Shown here piece after piece: positions 12,521 through 23,769 of a stretch of 64,000 nt of DNA. Position 1 is the stretch's first letter. Every line of letters begins with the position of its first letter. A model generated the notes under the pieces. That model was not told where the DNA came from. It made no database searches and saw only the letters and a list, made by a program, of their open reading frames with translations. The position numbers and the translations under genes are program-made. Source of the DNA: Notamacropus eugenii (lineage: Eukaryota > Chordata > Mammalia > Diprotodontia > Macropodidae); assembly GCF_028372415.1 (NCBI RefSeq), contig NC_092878.1, positions 134,492,750-134,556,749 on the forward strand, in the 5' to 3' direction.

Positions 12521-13019
12521 CCTAGGCACTAGATTCCCTAATTGATTACAAATCACAATACTGCATTAATTTTCTATAGGTGGAATTTTCAATGAACTAA
12601 TATCACTCCTTTTGTGTTGAGTAAGGGGAAAAAAATTCTGTTTGGGGTCATTTGGGGGAAATTTTGTTTTGTTGTAATTTAGATCATTTTACCAAAAGAA
12701 TAATGATTGTTTCTATATTTCTTGCTAATTCTCATGCCAATAATCATTTGTGACTTTTCAGAGCAGTATTTGTGTCTTTTGTGAATTGAAATGAGTGTAT
12801 TCTCTTTTCTTGGAATACAAGTTTCCCAGAAGACCAGCTTTTATCTGTTGCCTGAATGAAGAAAATATGATTACAAGACATTAGAAAGAAAAGACATACT
12901 AATTTCCTAGAGAGTAGAAGTCATGTTCTTCAGATCAAAATCAACATATATTAAAATCACCACCCTAAGAATGATTTCAAGAATTTTTTTTTCCACTTGG
13001 GGGAGTGTTATGGTTCCCC

Positions 13020-13263
13020 CTCCAAGCCCACCTTCTAGGCTGAGAAGTTCCTTCACATTTCACTGAAAAATTTGACACTATTTGCAGAAATCTACCTTTT
13101 CTCATTCCTTCCTCATCTCCCATCATTCAGATACCCTCTGTCATATTGCCTTTTTCACCTTTGTTTCCAAAAAGAGTTGGCTCTTCTCTTTTTGAAGACA
13201 AAGTCTTATACATGAACAAGTAGTCGTACTTGATCCCATCTTCTGCACAAGATTACTTCCTCT
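13020..13263 (+). mobile_element. L2-clade LINE ORF2 relic, left part
   Basis: ATTTGCAGAAATCTACCTTT, then CCTCATCTCCCATCATTCAG, GAGTTGGCTCTTCTC and TGATCCCATCTTCTGCACAA match in order the pyrimidine-rich part of L2/CR1-clade ORF2 upstream of the reverse transcriptase. The match continues at 15857 after the HAL1 insertion. No open frame remains. Confidence 0.65.
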
Positions 13264-15856
13264 GGGGGTGGAGCCAAGATGGTAGAGTAGAAAGATGTAA
13301 ATACCATAGATCTTCTCCCACAGAATATAAAATACCTGTAAAAATGACTCTTAAATTCTGGAGCAGCAGAAGCCACAGAACAACAGAGTGAAGGAGATTT
13401 CCAGCCAAAGGTAACCTGGAAAGCCAACAGGAAAGGTCTATTGCACAGGACTCAGAGCAGAGCCCAGCCCTGGCTGTGCAGCATCAGTAGGAACAGGACT
13501 GGGAACAGACCTCCATGGCAGAATCCCCAACAGGAAGGGTCTCAGATCCCTCAGCTCACAAGCACCAAACAAGCTTCTAAGGTCAGTGAGAGGGCTTTCC
13601 CAGCTAGGCAAGAGGGGAGCAGGCCTTCCCCCTCAGAACAGGCCCCCCCAGGCAGGGGCAGCAGCAGCAGCAGGGCAGCAGTGCTGCATGGCAGTGGCTC
13701 AGTCGAGTCAGGCAGCAGCTTCCTTTATGGGAGCAGCTCACCTTAAAGCCCCTGGGGAATTGAGCAGCTGATCTGAATCTCAGTCCTGAGAATAGTCCTG
13801 AGGTGAGGAGAAGAAATTCTTTTGTCAAAGGATTCAGAAGTCAAGTAACTGACTGGGAAAATACCCCCAAATGGGAAAAAAAATAAGATGATAGAAAGTT
13901 ACTTTGTTGGTGAATAGGTATTTTCTTCCTTCCTTTCAGATGAGGAAGAATAATACAACTGTCAGAGGAAGTCAAAGCTTATGCATCCAGTACCTCCAAA
14001 ATGAATAGGCAATGGGCTTATGGAAGAGCTTGATAAATGAGTCAATAACTTGCTAAAGGAGACTCCAAAAATTGTTGAAGAAAATAACATCTTTAAAAAT
14101 AGGCTAATTCAATTGGAAAAAGAGGTCCAAAAGCCAATGAGGAAGAGAAGGCTTTAAAAGCAGAATGAGCTAAATAGAAAAGGAGGTTCAAAAACTCACT
14201 GAAGAAACTACTTCTTTGAAAATGAGAGTGGAGCTGAGGAAAGCTAATGAACTATATGATATACCAAGAAATTACAAAACAAAACCAAAAGAATGAAAAA
14301 ATAGAAGATGATGTGAAATATCTCATTGAAAAAACAACTGACCTGGCAAATAGATCCAGGGGAGACAATTTAAAAATTATGGGACTACCTGGAAGCCGTG
14401 ATCAAAAAAAGAGCCTAGACATTATCTTTCTTGAAATTATCAAGGAAAACTGCCTTGATATTCTAGAAATAGAGGGCAAAATAAATATTGAAAGAATCCA
14501 CCACTCACCTCCTGAAAGAGACCCGAAAAGAGAAACTTCTAGGACTATTGTGACCAAATTTCAGATTTTCCAGGTCAAGGAGAAAATATTGCAAGAAGCT
14601 AGAAAGAAACAATTTGAGTATTCTGGAAATACAGGATCTGGCAGCTTCTACATTAAGGGAGAGAAGGGCTTTGAATAGGATATTCCAGAAGTCAAAGGAA
14701 CTGGGATTAAAACCACGAATCACTTACCCAGCAAAACTGAGCATAATACTTCAAGGGAAAAAAATGGTCATTCAATGATATAGAGGACTTTCAAGTATTC
14801 TTGATGAAAACACCAGAACTGAAGAGAAAATTTGACTTTCAAACACAAGAAACAAGAGAAGCATGAAAAGGTAAACAGGAAAGAGAAATCATAAAGGACT
14901 TTCTAAAGCTGAACTGTTTACATTCTTACATGGAAAGATAATATTTGTAACTCTTGATTTCTCGCAGTATTTGGGTAGGTGGAGGGATTACGCACATACA
15001 CACACACACATAGACAGAGAGCACAGGTTGAGTTGATTCAGGAGGGATGATATCTATAAAAAAAATTAAGAGGTGAGAGGAATGTATTGGGAGGAGAAAG
15101 GGATAAATGGAATGGGGCAAGTTATCACTCATAAAAGAGACAAGAAAAATCTTTTTCAATGGAGGAGAAAAGGGAGGAGGTGAGAGGGGAAAAGTGAAGC
15201 TCACTCTCTTCACATATGGCTTAAGGAGGGAATAACATGCTCACTCAATTTGGTATGAAAATCTATCTTACACTACAGGAAAGTAGGGGAGAAGGGGACT
15301 AGTGGGGTAAGGGGGATGACAGCAGGGAGGGCAAATGGGGGAAGGGAGTAACTAGAAGTAAACACTTTTAGAAGGGACAAGGTCAGATGAGAGAATACAA
15401 TAAAAGGGGGACAGGGTAGGATGCAGGGAAATATAGTTAATCTTACACAACATGACTATTATGGAAGTCTTTTGCAAATGACACATATACAGCCTGTATT
15501 GAATTACTTGCCTTCACAGAGGGGATGGGTGGGGAGGGAGGAAGGGAGAAAAGTTGGAATTCAAAGTATTAGAAATGAATGTTGAGAATTGTTATTGAAT
15601 ATAATTGGGTAATAAGAAATACAGGTAATGGGGTATGGAAATCTATCTTACCCTACAAGAAAATTGAAAAGAGGGGGATAAGGGAAGGGTAGGGTGTGAT
15701 AGAAGGGAGCTCACATTGAGAGAAGGGATAATCAGAATGCAAGGTGTTACCGGTAGAGGGGGGACGGGAGAGATGGGGAGAAAAATTGGAACTCAAAATT
15801 TTGTGGAAATGAATGTTGCAATCTAAAAATAAATTTAAATAAATAAATAAATGAAT
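13264..15856 (+). mobile_element. HAL1-type half-L1 retrotransposon, full length (copy 2)
   Basis: A complete element flanked by a perfect 12-bp duplication ATTACTTCCTCT (13252-13263 and 15857-15868). It starts with GGGGGTGGAGCCAAGATGG, has a CAG/GGCAG-rich leader, an ORF1 starting near 13871 and running to about 14865, a CA microsatellite near 14995-15010, then a G/A-rich 3' region of about 900 bases with two related modules, and ends in an AAATAAATAAAT tail. There is no ORF2. Insertion into an L2-clade LINE dates it as younger than that element. Confidence 0.9.
13871..14865 (+). pseudogene. L1-type ORF1p, disrupted, in HAL1 copy 2
   Basis: The best open segment (14247-14678, 143 codons) contains the coiled-coil end with QEITKQNQKNEK, the RRM-like block with NLKIMGLPGSRDQKK, and part of the C-terminal domain. 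Further C-terminal words (YPAKL and FDFQTQE equivalents) lie in other frames at about 14725-14860. Frameshifts and stops lie between 13900 and 14250. Intact ORF1p binds RNA as a trimer; this copy is dead. Confidence 0.75.
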
Positions 15857-16445
15857 ATTACTTCCTCTAACATTCCTAAACTCATTAGTCTTCAATCACT
15901 CTTCAATGACTTATTATCTGCTGTCTACAAACATGTCCATGTTTTCCACATAATCAAAGAAAAAACTTCCCACTTAATTTGTCCATCCCCATTGGTTATC
16001 ATCTATTTTTTTTCTCCCTTTTATAATTGGACTTCTTGAAAAGGTCATCTGCAATCCTTTCTCCTTCCTAATAATTTTCTTTACAACTCTGCTGTCTGAA
16101 TTCTTAGCTTATAATTCAATGGAAACTATTCTCTCCAAAGTTACCTAGAATCTTTTAACTGCCAAAGCTAGTAGCCTTGATGCCTCCCCTCCCCCACAAG
16201 TTCTTGTTATCCAATGACACTGACCTCCTTGTTGTTCCTCAAATATGACACTGTATAGCCTGACTCCAGGCATTTCCATTGACCGTCTGTTACCAATGCT
16301 TGAAAATGCCCCCTCTGCATCAATACCTGCTGGATTCTCTGGCATCCTTCAAGTCTCAGATAAAGTCCTACCTTCTGTAAGAAGATAACACTCTCTCAGT
16401 CCTCCTTAATCTTAGTGCCTTCCAGGAGTATGCTGAAACCAGGTG
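15857..16445 (+). mobile_element. L2-clade LINE ORF2 relic, middle part
   Basis: It resumes the LINE broken by HAL1 copy 2. Recognisable phrases in order: CTGTCTACAAACATGTCCAT, CTGAATTC...CAATGGAAACT, CTCTCCAAAGTTACCTAGAA, TTTAACTGCCAAAGCTAGTA, CATCCTTCAAGTCTCAGATA and AAGTCCTACCTTCTGTAAGA. These are the CR1/L2-clade reverse transcriptase region and the segment near its 3' end. The central RT coding part appears to be deleted. The likely 3' end is at 21062-21310. Confidence 0.65.
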
Positions 16446-16595
16446 GCACAGGTTTTGATCAGGAGGGTCAGATGTTAAATCTTGTGGGAACATTTCCACT
16501 TCAGAAATCACAAATTTTATTGGTGGTGGTGGAGGAGCATAGGAGAGGTAGTATTACTATTATATACAGATAAGAAATGGATGGATAAAATGTAA
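16445..16595. other. Unassigned junction sequence
   Basis: A short GGT-rich segment between the L2 relic and the first L1 block. I cannot assign it. Confidence 0.4.
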
Positions 16596-17845
16596 AAAAT
16601 TCAGATTAAACTTAAAAGTGTGCCTTTGGATTCCATTTACCAAGACAAACCCAGGAACTCCATGAAAACAACTACAAAACCCTTTCCACACAAATTAAGT
16701 CAGATCTAAATAAATGAAGAAAACATCAGTTGCTCATGAGTGGGATGAGCTAATACAATAAAAATGACAATTCTACCTAAAGTAATTTCATTATTTAGGG
16801 CCATACCAGTCAAACTCCCAAAACATAATTTTATAGACATAGAAAAAAATAATAAAATTCATCTGGAAGAACAAAAGGTCATGAATATCAAAGGAATTAA
16901 TAAAAAAATGCAAGGGAAGGTAGACTAGCTGTACTAGAAGTTAAATTGTATTATAAAGCAGAAATCATCAAAACTCTGTTGTACTGACTAAGACATAGTT
17001 GCGGAATAGGTTAGGTATACAAGACACAGTAGTCAATGAGTATAGTAATATATTTTTTGGTCAACACAAAGACTCCAACTTCTGAGATAAGAACACACTA
17101 TTAGACAAACCTGCTGGGAAAACTGGAGAATAGAATGGTAGAAATCATGCATAGATGAACATCTCAAACTTTATACCAAAATGTGGTCAAAATGAGTCCA
17201 TGATTTAAACATAAAGGGTGAAACTATAAAGAAATTAGGAGAACAAGGAATAGTTTGCCTGTCAGATTTACAAACAAGGGAAGAATTTATGACCAAAGAT
17301 GATATACAGAGGATTATAAAATGTAAAATGGATAATTTTGACTACATTAAATTGAAAAAGATTTACACAAAGAAATCTAATGCAACCAAAATTAGAAGGA
17401 AAACAGAAAGCTGGGAAACAATTTTTACAGCCAAAGTTTCTGATAAAGGCCTTATTTCTCAAATAAGTGCTTGGAGAACTAAGTCAAATTTATAAAAATA
17501 TAAATCATTCCTCAATTGATAAATACATCAAAGGACAAGAATGAAGAAATTAAAGCTGTCTATAACCATATTTAAAATGCCTTAAATCACTATTGTTAGA
17601 GAAATGTAAATCAAAACAACTCTGAGGTACTACCTGACACCTATCCAACTGACTAACATGAAAAAACAGGAGAATGATAAATGTTGAAGAAGATGTGGGA
17701 AAATTGGAACATAAATGCGTTGTTGGTAGAGTTGTGAGCTTATCTAATCATTCTGGAGGGCTAGTTGGAACTATGCTCAATATGAAACTATGCTAACTCT
17801 TTGATCCAGCAATACCACAACAAAGATATCAGAGACACAAGATCT
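16595..17845 (+). mobile_element. L1 ORF2 C-terminal block A, left part
   Basis: Plus-strand L1 ORF2 downstream of the reverse transcriptase: AAGACAAACCCAGGAACTCC, TCAGTTGCTCATGAGTGG, TCATCTGGAAGAACAAAAGG, GAAATTAGGAGAACAAGGAA, AGCTGGGAAACAATTTTTAC and TTTGATCCAGCAATACCAC. The longest open frame is 68 codons (17289-17495), so it is a relic. It is interrupted by the RTE-tailed element at about 17846 and continues at 18697. Confidence 0.85.
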
Positions 17846-18696
17846 ATATCTGGGCACTGGACCTGATGGCTGTGAAGGAGAAAGTGAGCTTATGACTTTG
17901 TGCAGTCCTCCCTCACTCAAACCCAATTCATTTACAAGCCATGGCATCATCTTTAGGATGCCATGGCCCTTTTAGAAATAAACCAAAAACCATAACTTGT
18001 GAGTAGTCTGAGCTGCCCTAATGGGGACCTAACTAGCCAATTCCAGTCCTGCAACTCAACTTCATCTCTTCCTCTTTGTCTCCTTTCCTCCCCTCCCCCC
18101 CCTTACAGGGATATTATGCCCTTACCTGAGGGTGTTCTGCCAAAAGAAGGTAAATTATGATGACTGAAACCTACCCAATTGTCTTGAGTTTCACTGGTTA
18201 GATTTCTTCCTTAAAAGCCATGTCTTAAACCCAATTCACTCTGGCTCTCATTGATTTATCAACAATAGGTCCCTGCCCAAGCACTACTTAGTGGTTATTT
18301 TTGGGGTCCTGATGGTTTAGAGTGAATGCAAATAGTAATTGGCTCTCTTTCAACCAGCAACCCTAAGGGTTTTTCCCTCCCAATTTGATTATTTTTATTA
18401 AAGGGGCCATTCTTTGACTCATTTCTGAAACAGGACTAATCAATGAATGGATGTTGCCTCAGTCAGACTGAGACCTCAGAAAGATCTTTGCTTAAAGGCC
18501 TCCCACTGAATCCTGGACAATTTCTAGTTGTTCTGATCTGTATCTGACCACTGGATACAGATGGCTCTGAAGAAGAAAGTGAGGCTGGTGACTTTGCACA
18601 GCCCTCTCTCATTCAAATTCAATTCAATTGCAAGTCATAACATCTTCCTGATGTCGTGGTCTTCTTCAAGAACAAAGGACTAACCACACAACCACT
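17846..18696 (+). mobile_element. RTE-tailed composite short element inside L1
   Basis: Two direct copies of a SINE-like arm (17846-17990 and 18535-18690) share the order CACTGGA..., CAGATGGCTCTGAAG, GTGACTTTGCACAGCC, CAAGTCATAACATC and TCTTCAAGAACAAAGGAC. The last block resembles the 3' end of the RTE LINE at 50180-50215, suggesting RTE-driven mobility. Between the arms lies about 540 bases, including AAAGGGGCCATTC and AACAGGACTAATCAATGAAT, which also precede the right arm of the element at 38700. The host L1 resumes after ACCAC. Short possible duplication only; mechanism is inferred. Confidence 0.65.
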
Positions 18697-18885
18697 ACTA
18701 GGTCGATATCTCAAAGAAATCATAAAAAATGGAAAAGGACTCAGAGGTGCAAAAAAAAATATTTAGACTAGTTGTTTTTGTAGTGGAAAAGACCTGGAAA
18801 TTGAGGGGATGTCCATCAGGTGGGGAATGAGTGAATGTATTATGTTATATGAATGTTATGGAATAAATGAGCTATGTCATACGGA
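18697..18885 (+). mobile_element. L1 ORF2 C-terminal block A, right part
   Basis: It continues block A: ACTACTAGGTCGATATCTCA, AATTGAGGGGATGTCCATCA, GGTGGGGAATGAGTG and GAATGTTATGGAATA. The block stops here without its 3' UTR, which is unusual because L1 copies normally lose the 5' and not the 3' end. Confidence 0.75.
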
Positions 18886-21060
18886 TAAGCTAGACACATC
18901 TCCAAAAAGATTGGGGGTGAAACAAGGATATCCATTATCACCACTGTTTTTCAGTATAGTGCTAGAAACAATAACGTTAGCAATAAGAGAAGAAAAAGAA
19001 ATTGAAGGAATTTAAATAGGCAAATAAGAAACTAAGTTATCACTCTTTGCAGATGTATAATGACACATTTAGAGAATCCTAGAGAATTAATAAAAATTAC
19101 TTGAAATAATAAACAACTTTAGAAAAGTTGCAGGACACAAAATAAACCCACATCAGTCCTCTGCATCTCTATATATTACTAGCAAAGCTCAAAAGTAACA
19201 GAAAAATTTCATATAAAGTTACTGTCAACATTATAAAATATTTTGGAATCTGCCTGCCAAAACAAACCCAGGAATTATATGAACACAATTACAAATCACT
19301 TTTCACACAAATAAAGTCAGATCTAAATAATTGAAAAATATCAGTTGCTCATGAGTAGGCCAAGCTAATATGATAAAAATGACAATGCTACCTAAATTAA
19401 TTTCTTTATTCAGTGTCATACCAATAAGACTGCCAAAAAAATTCATAGAGCTGGAAAAAATAACATCAATATTAATCTGGAAGAAGAAAAGGTAAAGAAT
19501 ATCAAAGGAATTAATGGAAATAAAAGTTAGAGAAGTTGGCCTAGTCATGCCAGTTCTTAAATTGTATTATGAAGAAGCAATCACCAAAACCACTCTGTAC
19601 TGGCTAAGAAACAGAGGGGTGGATCAATGCAATAGGTTAGGTACAGTAGTCGAAGACCACAGCATCTAGGATAAGAACTATTTGACAAAACTGCTAAGAA
19701 AACTGGAAAATAGTATGGCAGAAACTAGAGATACAACAACATGTTACATATATGCCAAAATAAAGTCCAAATGGGCATACACTTTACATATAAAGGCTCA
19801 TACTATAAGGAAACTGAGATAGCAGGGAGTAGTTTACCTATCAGAGTTATGGAGAACAGAAGAATATATGACCAAACAACAGATAGAGAACATTATAAAA
19901 GGCAAAATGGATATTTTGATGACATTAAATTGAAAAATTTTTGCACAGACAAACCCAATGCATCCAAGATTAGGAGGGAAGCAGAAAACTGGGAAAGAAT
20001 TTTTGCAATCAATATCTCCAATAAAGGCCTCTTTTCCAAAATATGTAGAGAACTGAGTCACATTTACAAGAACACAAATCATTCCCCCATTGATAAATGA
20101 TCAAATGATATGAACAAGCTGTTTCCAGAGAAAGAAATTGAGGCTATCTATGCTCATATGAAAAAAATGCACTAAATCACTATAGATTAGAGAAATACAT
20201 ATCAAAACAACTATGAGGTACCACATCACACCTATCAGATTGGCTAATATGACAAAACAGGAAAATTGTAAATGCTGGAGAATATGTGGGAAAATTAGAA
20301 CACAAATGCATTGTTGGTGAAGTTCTGAACTGATGATACCACCCTGGAGAACAATTTGGAACTGTGCCCAAAGGGCTATAAAACTGTGCATACCTTTTGA
20401 TCCAACAATATTACTTCTAGGGCTATATGTTAAAGATCATACAAATAGGAAAAGGTCCCACAGGTACAAAAATATTCATAGTAGCTTTTCTGTGGTGGCA
20501 AAGAATTGGAAATTGAGGAGATGCCTAATAGCTGAGGAATGTCTGAACAAATTGTAGTATATAAATATAATGGAATACTTTTATTCTATAAGAAATGATG
20601 AGTAGGCATGCTTCAGAAAAATCTGTAAAGATTTATATGAACTAATGCTGAGTGAGGTGAGCAGAACCAGGAGAACATTGTACACAGTAACAACAACATT
20701 GCGCAATGACTGGCTATAATATTCTTAGCTGTTCTCAGAAATGCAGTGATCTAAGATAATTCCCAAAGACTCATGATGGAAATGCTATCTACATCCAGAG
20801 CACGAAGGGTAGAGTCTACCTGCAGGTTGAACATACTATTTTATTTTTTTGTTTTTTTCTCTCATGTTTTTACCCAGTTGTTCTGATTCTTCTTTCACAA
20901 CATGACTAATGTGGACATATATTTAATATGATTATATATGTATAACCTATGTCAGGTTGCTTGCAGTCTTGGGGAGGGGTTGAGTGAGGGAGGGATAAAA
21001 ATATTTGGAACATAAAATCTTGTAAAAGTGACTGTTGAAAACTAAATCAAATAATTTACT
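18886..21060 (+). mobile_element. L1 copy B: reverse transcriptase to 3' end
   Basis: It starts within the reverse transcriptase (residues KQGYPLSPLFF near 18915-18950, FAD near 19045-19055 where the catalytic FADD is broken by mutation), and runs through the ORF2 C-terminus (open pieces at 19741-20100 and 20333-20557) to the 3' UTR with CTTTCACAACATGACTAATG, ATGTATAACCTATG and GGGGAGGGG. It ends near 21060. Multiple stops and frameshifts. It is a typical 5'-truncated marsupial L1. Confidence 0.85.
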
Positions 21061-21061
21061 T

Positions 21062-21310
21062 TAAAAAGTTCATCTTTGTTACTTCTCTTCCCAGCCAAAG
21101 TCATTTGTTAAACATTTACCAGTAAATTGCCAGTACTTCCCCTCTCAGACTATCTTGTCTCTATCTTGTTGGTATATAATTGTTTACATATTGTATTCTG
21201 TGAGCACCTTGAGAGTAATGATTTTTTCCTCCTTTTTCTTTATGTCTCCAGTGCTTAGCATAGTTTCTGACACATAAAAAGCATTTAATAAATGATCATT
21301 GACTGACCCA
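21062..21310 (+). mobile_element. L2-clade LINE 3' end
   Basis: TTCTGTGAGCACCTTGAGAG, TGTCTCCAGTGCTTAGCATA, TCTGACACATAAAAAGC and ATTTAATAAATGATCATTGA are the standard L2-clade 3' terminus. Its position fits as the tail of the relic at 13020-13263 and 15857-16445, separated by later insertions. That linkage is inferred. Confidence 0.75.
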
Positions 21311-21350
21311 CTATACTTAATATATATGTACGTATAATAATACATTATCT

Positions 21351-21384
21351 AGGTAGGTAGGTAGGTAGGTAGGTAGGTAGGTAG
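21351..21384. repeat. GTAG tetranucleotide microsatellite
   Basis: About eight perfect tandem AGGT units. Likely polymorphic. Confidence 0.95.
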
Positions 21385-21973
21385 AGATAGAAAATCTCAT
21401 GAATAGAGAATAGTTGATGCAAAGCTATATGTACACTCAAATACTCATAGGGATCTATGACCTTATCTATTGCATATTTCCAACAAAGGCAGAAATGTTC
21501 AATATATCCTTATCTGCTCACCCTGTACAAATATTATTAATATACTTTCATAAGTCTGCTACAGGATGTGCATTAAACTTGCTGGTAGCTTTCTCCATTT
21601 TTCCCCAACAGGCCAAGAATTTCAGTGAAGTACTCAAGACTCATTTGGCCCTTACTGTACAACTAGTTCCTCTTTTTCTTTTTTATAATTTCCCATGATC
21701 ATATAGTTTCAAATAAAACTTATTAGCCTGAAGAGATAGATGATGCCAATGCTGATCTGGCCATAGGTTTCAGCCCTAGGGATCATTAGGCTTTTGTTCT
21801 TTCAGTCTTCATTGGTTATTTGCTTCTATACACAATTTTAAGAGTTGAATGTATTTTAAAAATCCCACTTTTGGTTATATTACTGAATACCTTACAGAAG
21901 TTTCTTTAATCTAGAGCAAGAGAATTTACTGAGAGCAAAGATTCTTTTCTTTAGTTCAGTGATTTAAAAAAAG
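21385..21973. other. No recognisable feature
   Basis: A 94-codon frame (21414-21698, plus) has no recognisable product and lies in ordinary AT-rich DNA. I do not call it a gene. Confidence 0.4.
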
Positions 21974-23387
21974 TAACTATTTTTTCCTTTTTAGTTAAAT
22001 TATTTTAGTTTTCAACACTCATTTCCACAAGATTTTGAGTTCCAAATTTTCTCCTCATCTCTCGCCTCCCCACCCCAAAACACTGTGCATTCTGATTATC
22101 CATTCACCCAACCTGCTCTCTCTTCTATTACACCCCTCTCTTCCTTTATCCTCATTTTCTCTCTTTTATTGTAGGGGAAGATAGATTTCTATACCCCATT
22201 TCCTGCATTTCTTATTTCCCAATTGCATGCAAAAACAATTCTCAACATTCATTGCTTAAACTCAGTTACAACCTGTCTCCCTTCCTCCCACCTCACCCAT
22301 CACTACTGAGAAGGCAAGCAACTCAAGATAGGCTATATATGTATTATTTTGCTAAAGAGTTCTATAATAGTCATGTTGTGAAAGACTAACTAACTAAACT
22401 AATTTTCTCCATCCTATCCTGCCCCCTATTTATTCTATTCTCTCTTTAGACCTTGTCCCTCCCCTAAAGTGCTCATTTCTAATTACTCCATCCTCCCATT
22501 TTCCCTCCCTTCTATTATCCCCCCCACCCAATTTATTCCCTTTTCCCCTACTTTCCTGTAGCGTAAGATAGATTTTCATACCAAATCGAGTGTTCATGTT
22601 GTTCCCTCCTTAAGCCAAGTGTGATGAGAGTAAGCTTCACTTTTTCTCTCTAACCACCCCCCTTTTCCCCTCCATTGACAAAGCTTTTTCTTGCCTCTTC
22701 TTGGAGAGAAAATTTGCTCCATTTCATTTCTCCCTTTCTCCTCCCAATATATTCCTCTCTAACCTTTTAATTTTATTTTTTTGGGTATCATCCCTTCCTA
22801 TTCAACTCACCCTGTATCCCCTGTCTCTTTCTTTATCTCTCTATGTGTGTGTGTGTGTCTGTGTGTGTGTGTCTGTGTGTGTGTGTGTGTAATCCCACCA
22901 ACTACCCAAATACTGAGAAAAGTTTCAAGAGTTACAAATATTTTCTTTCCATGTACGAATGTAAATAGTTCAACTTTAATAAGTCTCTTGTGATTTCTCT
23001 TTCCTGTTTACTTTTTGTGCTTCTCTTGACTCTTGTGTCTGAAAGTTAAATTTTGTACTCAGCTCTGTTCTTTTCATCAGGAATGTTTGAAAGTCCTCCA
23101 TTTCATTGAATGATAATTTTTCCCTGAATTATTATGCTCAGTTTTGCTTGATAGGTGACTTTTGGTTTTAATCCTAGATCATTTGACTTCTGGAATATCA
23201 TATTCCAAGTCCTTTGATCCCTTAATGTAGAAGCTGCTAGATCTTGTGGTATCCTGATTGTATCTCCACAATACTCAAATTGTTTCTTTCTGGTTGTTTG
23301 CAATATTTTCTCCTTGACCTGAGAACTCTGGAATTTGGCTACAATCTTCCTAGGAGTTCTTCTTTTCTGATCTCTTTCAGGAAGTGA

Positions 23388-23669
23388 TTAGTGGATTCTT
23401 TGAATATTTATTTTACCCTCTGGTTCTAGAATATCAGGGCATTCTCCTTGAAAATTTCTTGAAAGATCATGTGTAGGCTCTTTTTCTTGATCATTGCTTT
23501 CAGGCAGTCCCATAATTTTTAAATTGTCTCTCCTGGATCTATTTTTCAGGTCACTTGTTTTTCCAGTGAGATATTTCACATTATCTTCCTTTTCTTCATT
23601 CTTTTGGTTTTGTTTTGTAATTTCCTGGTTTCTCATAAAGTCATTAGATTCTATCTGCTCCATTCTCAT
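23388..23669 (-). pseudogene. L1-type ORF1p fragment in HAL1 copy 3
   Basis: 93 codons: MRMEQIESNDFMRNQEITKQ, the coiled-coil end, then the RRM-like start NLKIMGLPESNDQEKEP. A following piece at 23103-23303 holds the C-terminal domain in another frame. The N-terminal half lies on the other side of the GCSH insertion (24896-25249). Confidence 0.75.
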
Positions 23670-23769
23670 TTTTAAAGAATTGTTTTCTTCAGTGAGCTTT
23701 TGAGCTCCTTTTTCATTTGACTAATTCTGCTTTTAAAAGAATTCTCCTTATTGGCTTTTGGGTCTCTTT

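Noticed and set aside
13441..13828. Gln/Ser/Gly-rich frames in the HAL1 copy 2 leader on both strands
   Set aside because: Due to CAG and GGCAG repeats in the leader, with no counterpart open in the other copies.
16145..16345. 66-codon minus-strand frame
   Set aside because: Antisense to the L2-clade ORF2 relic.
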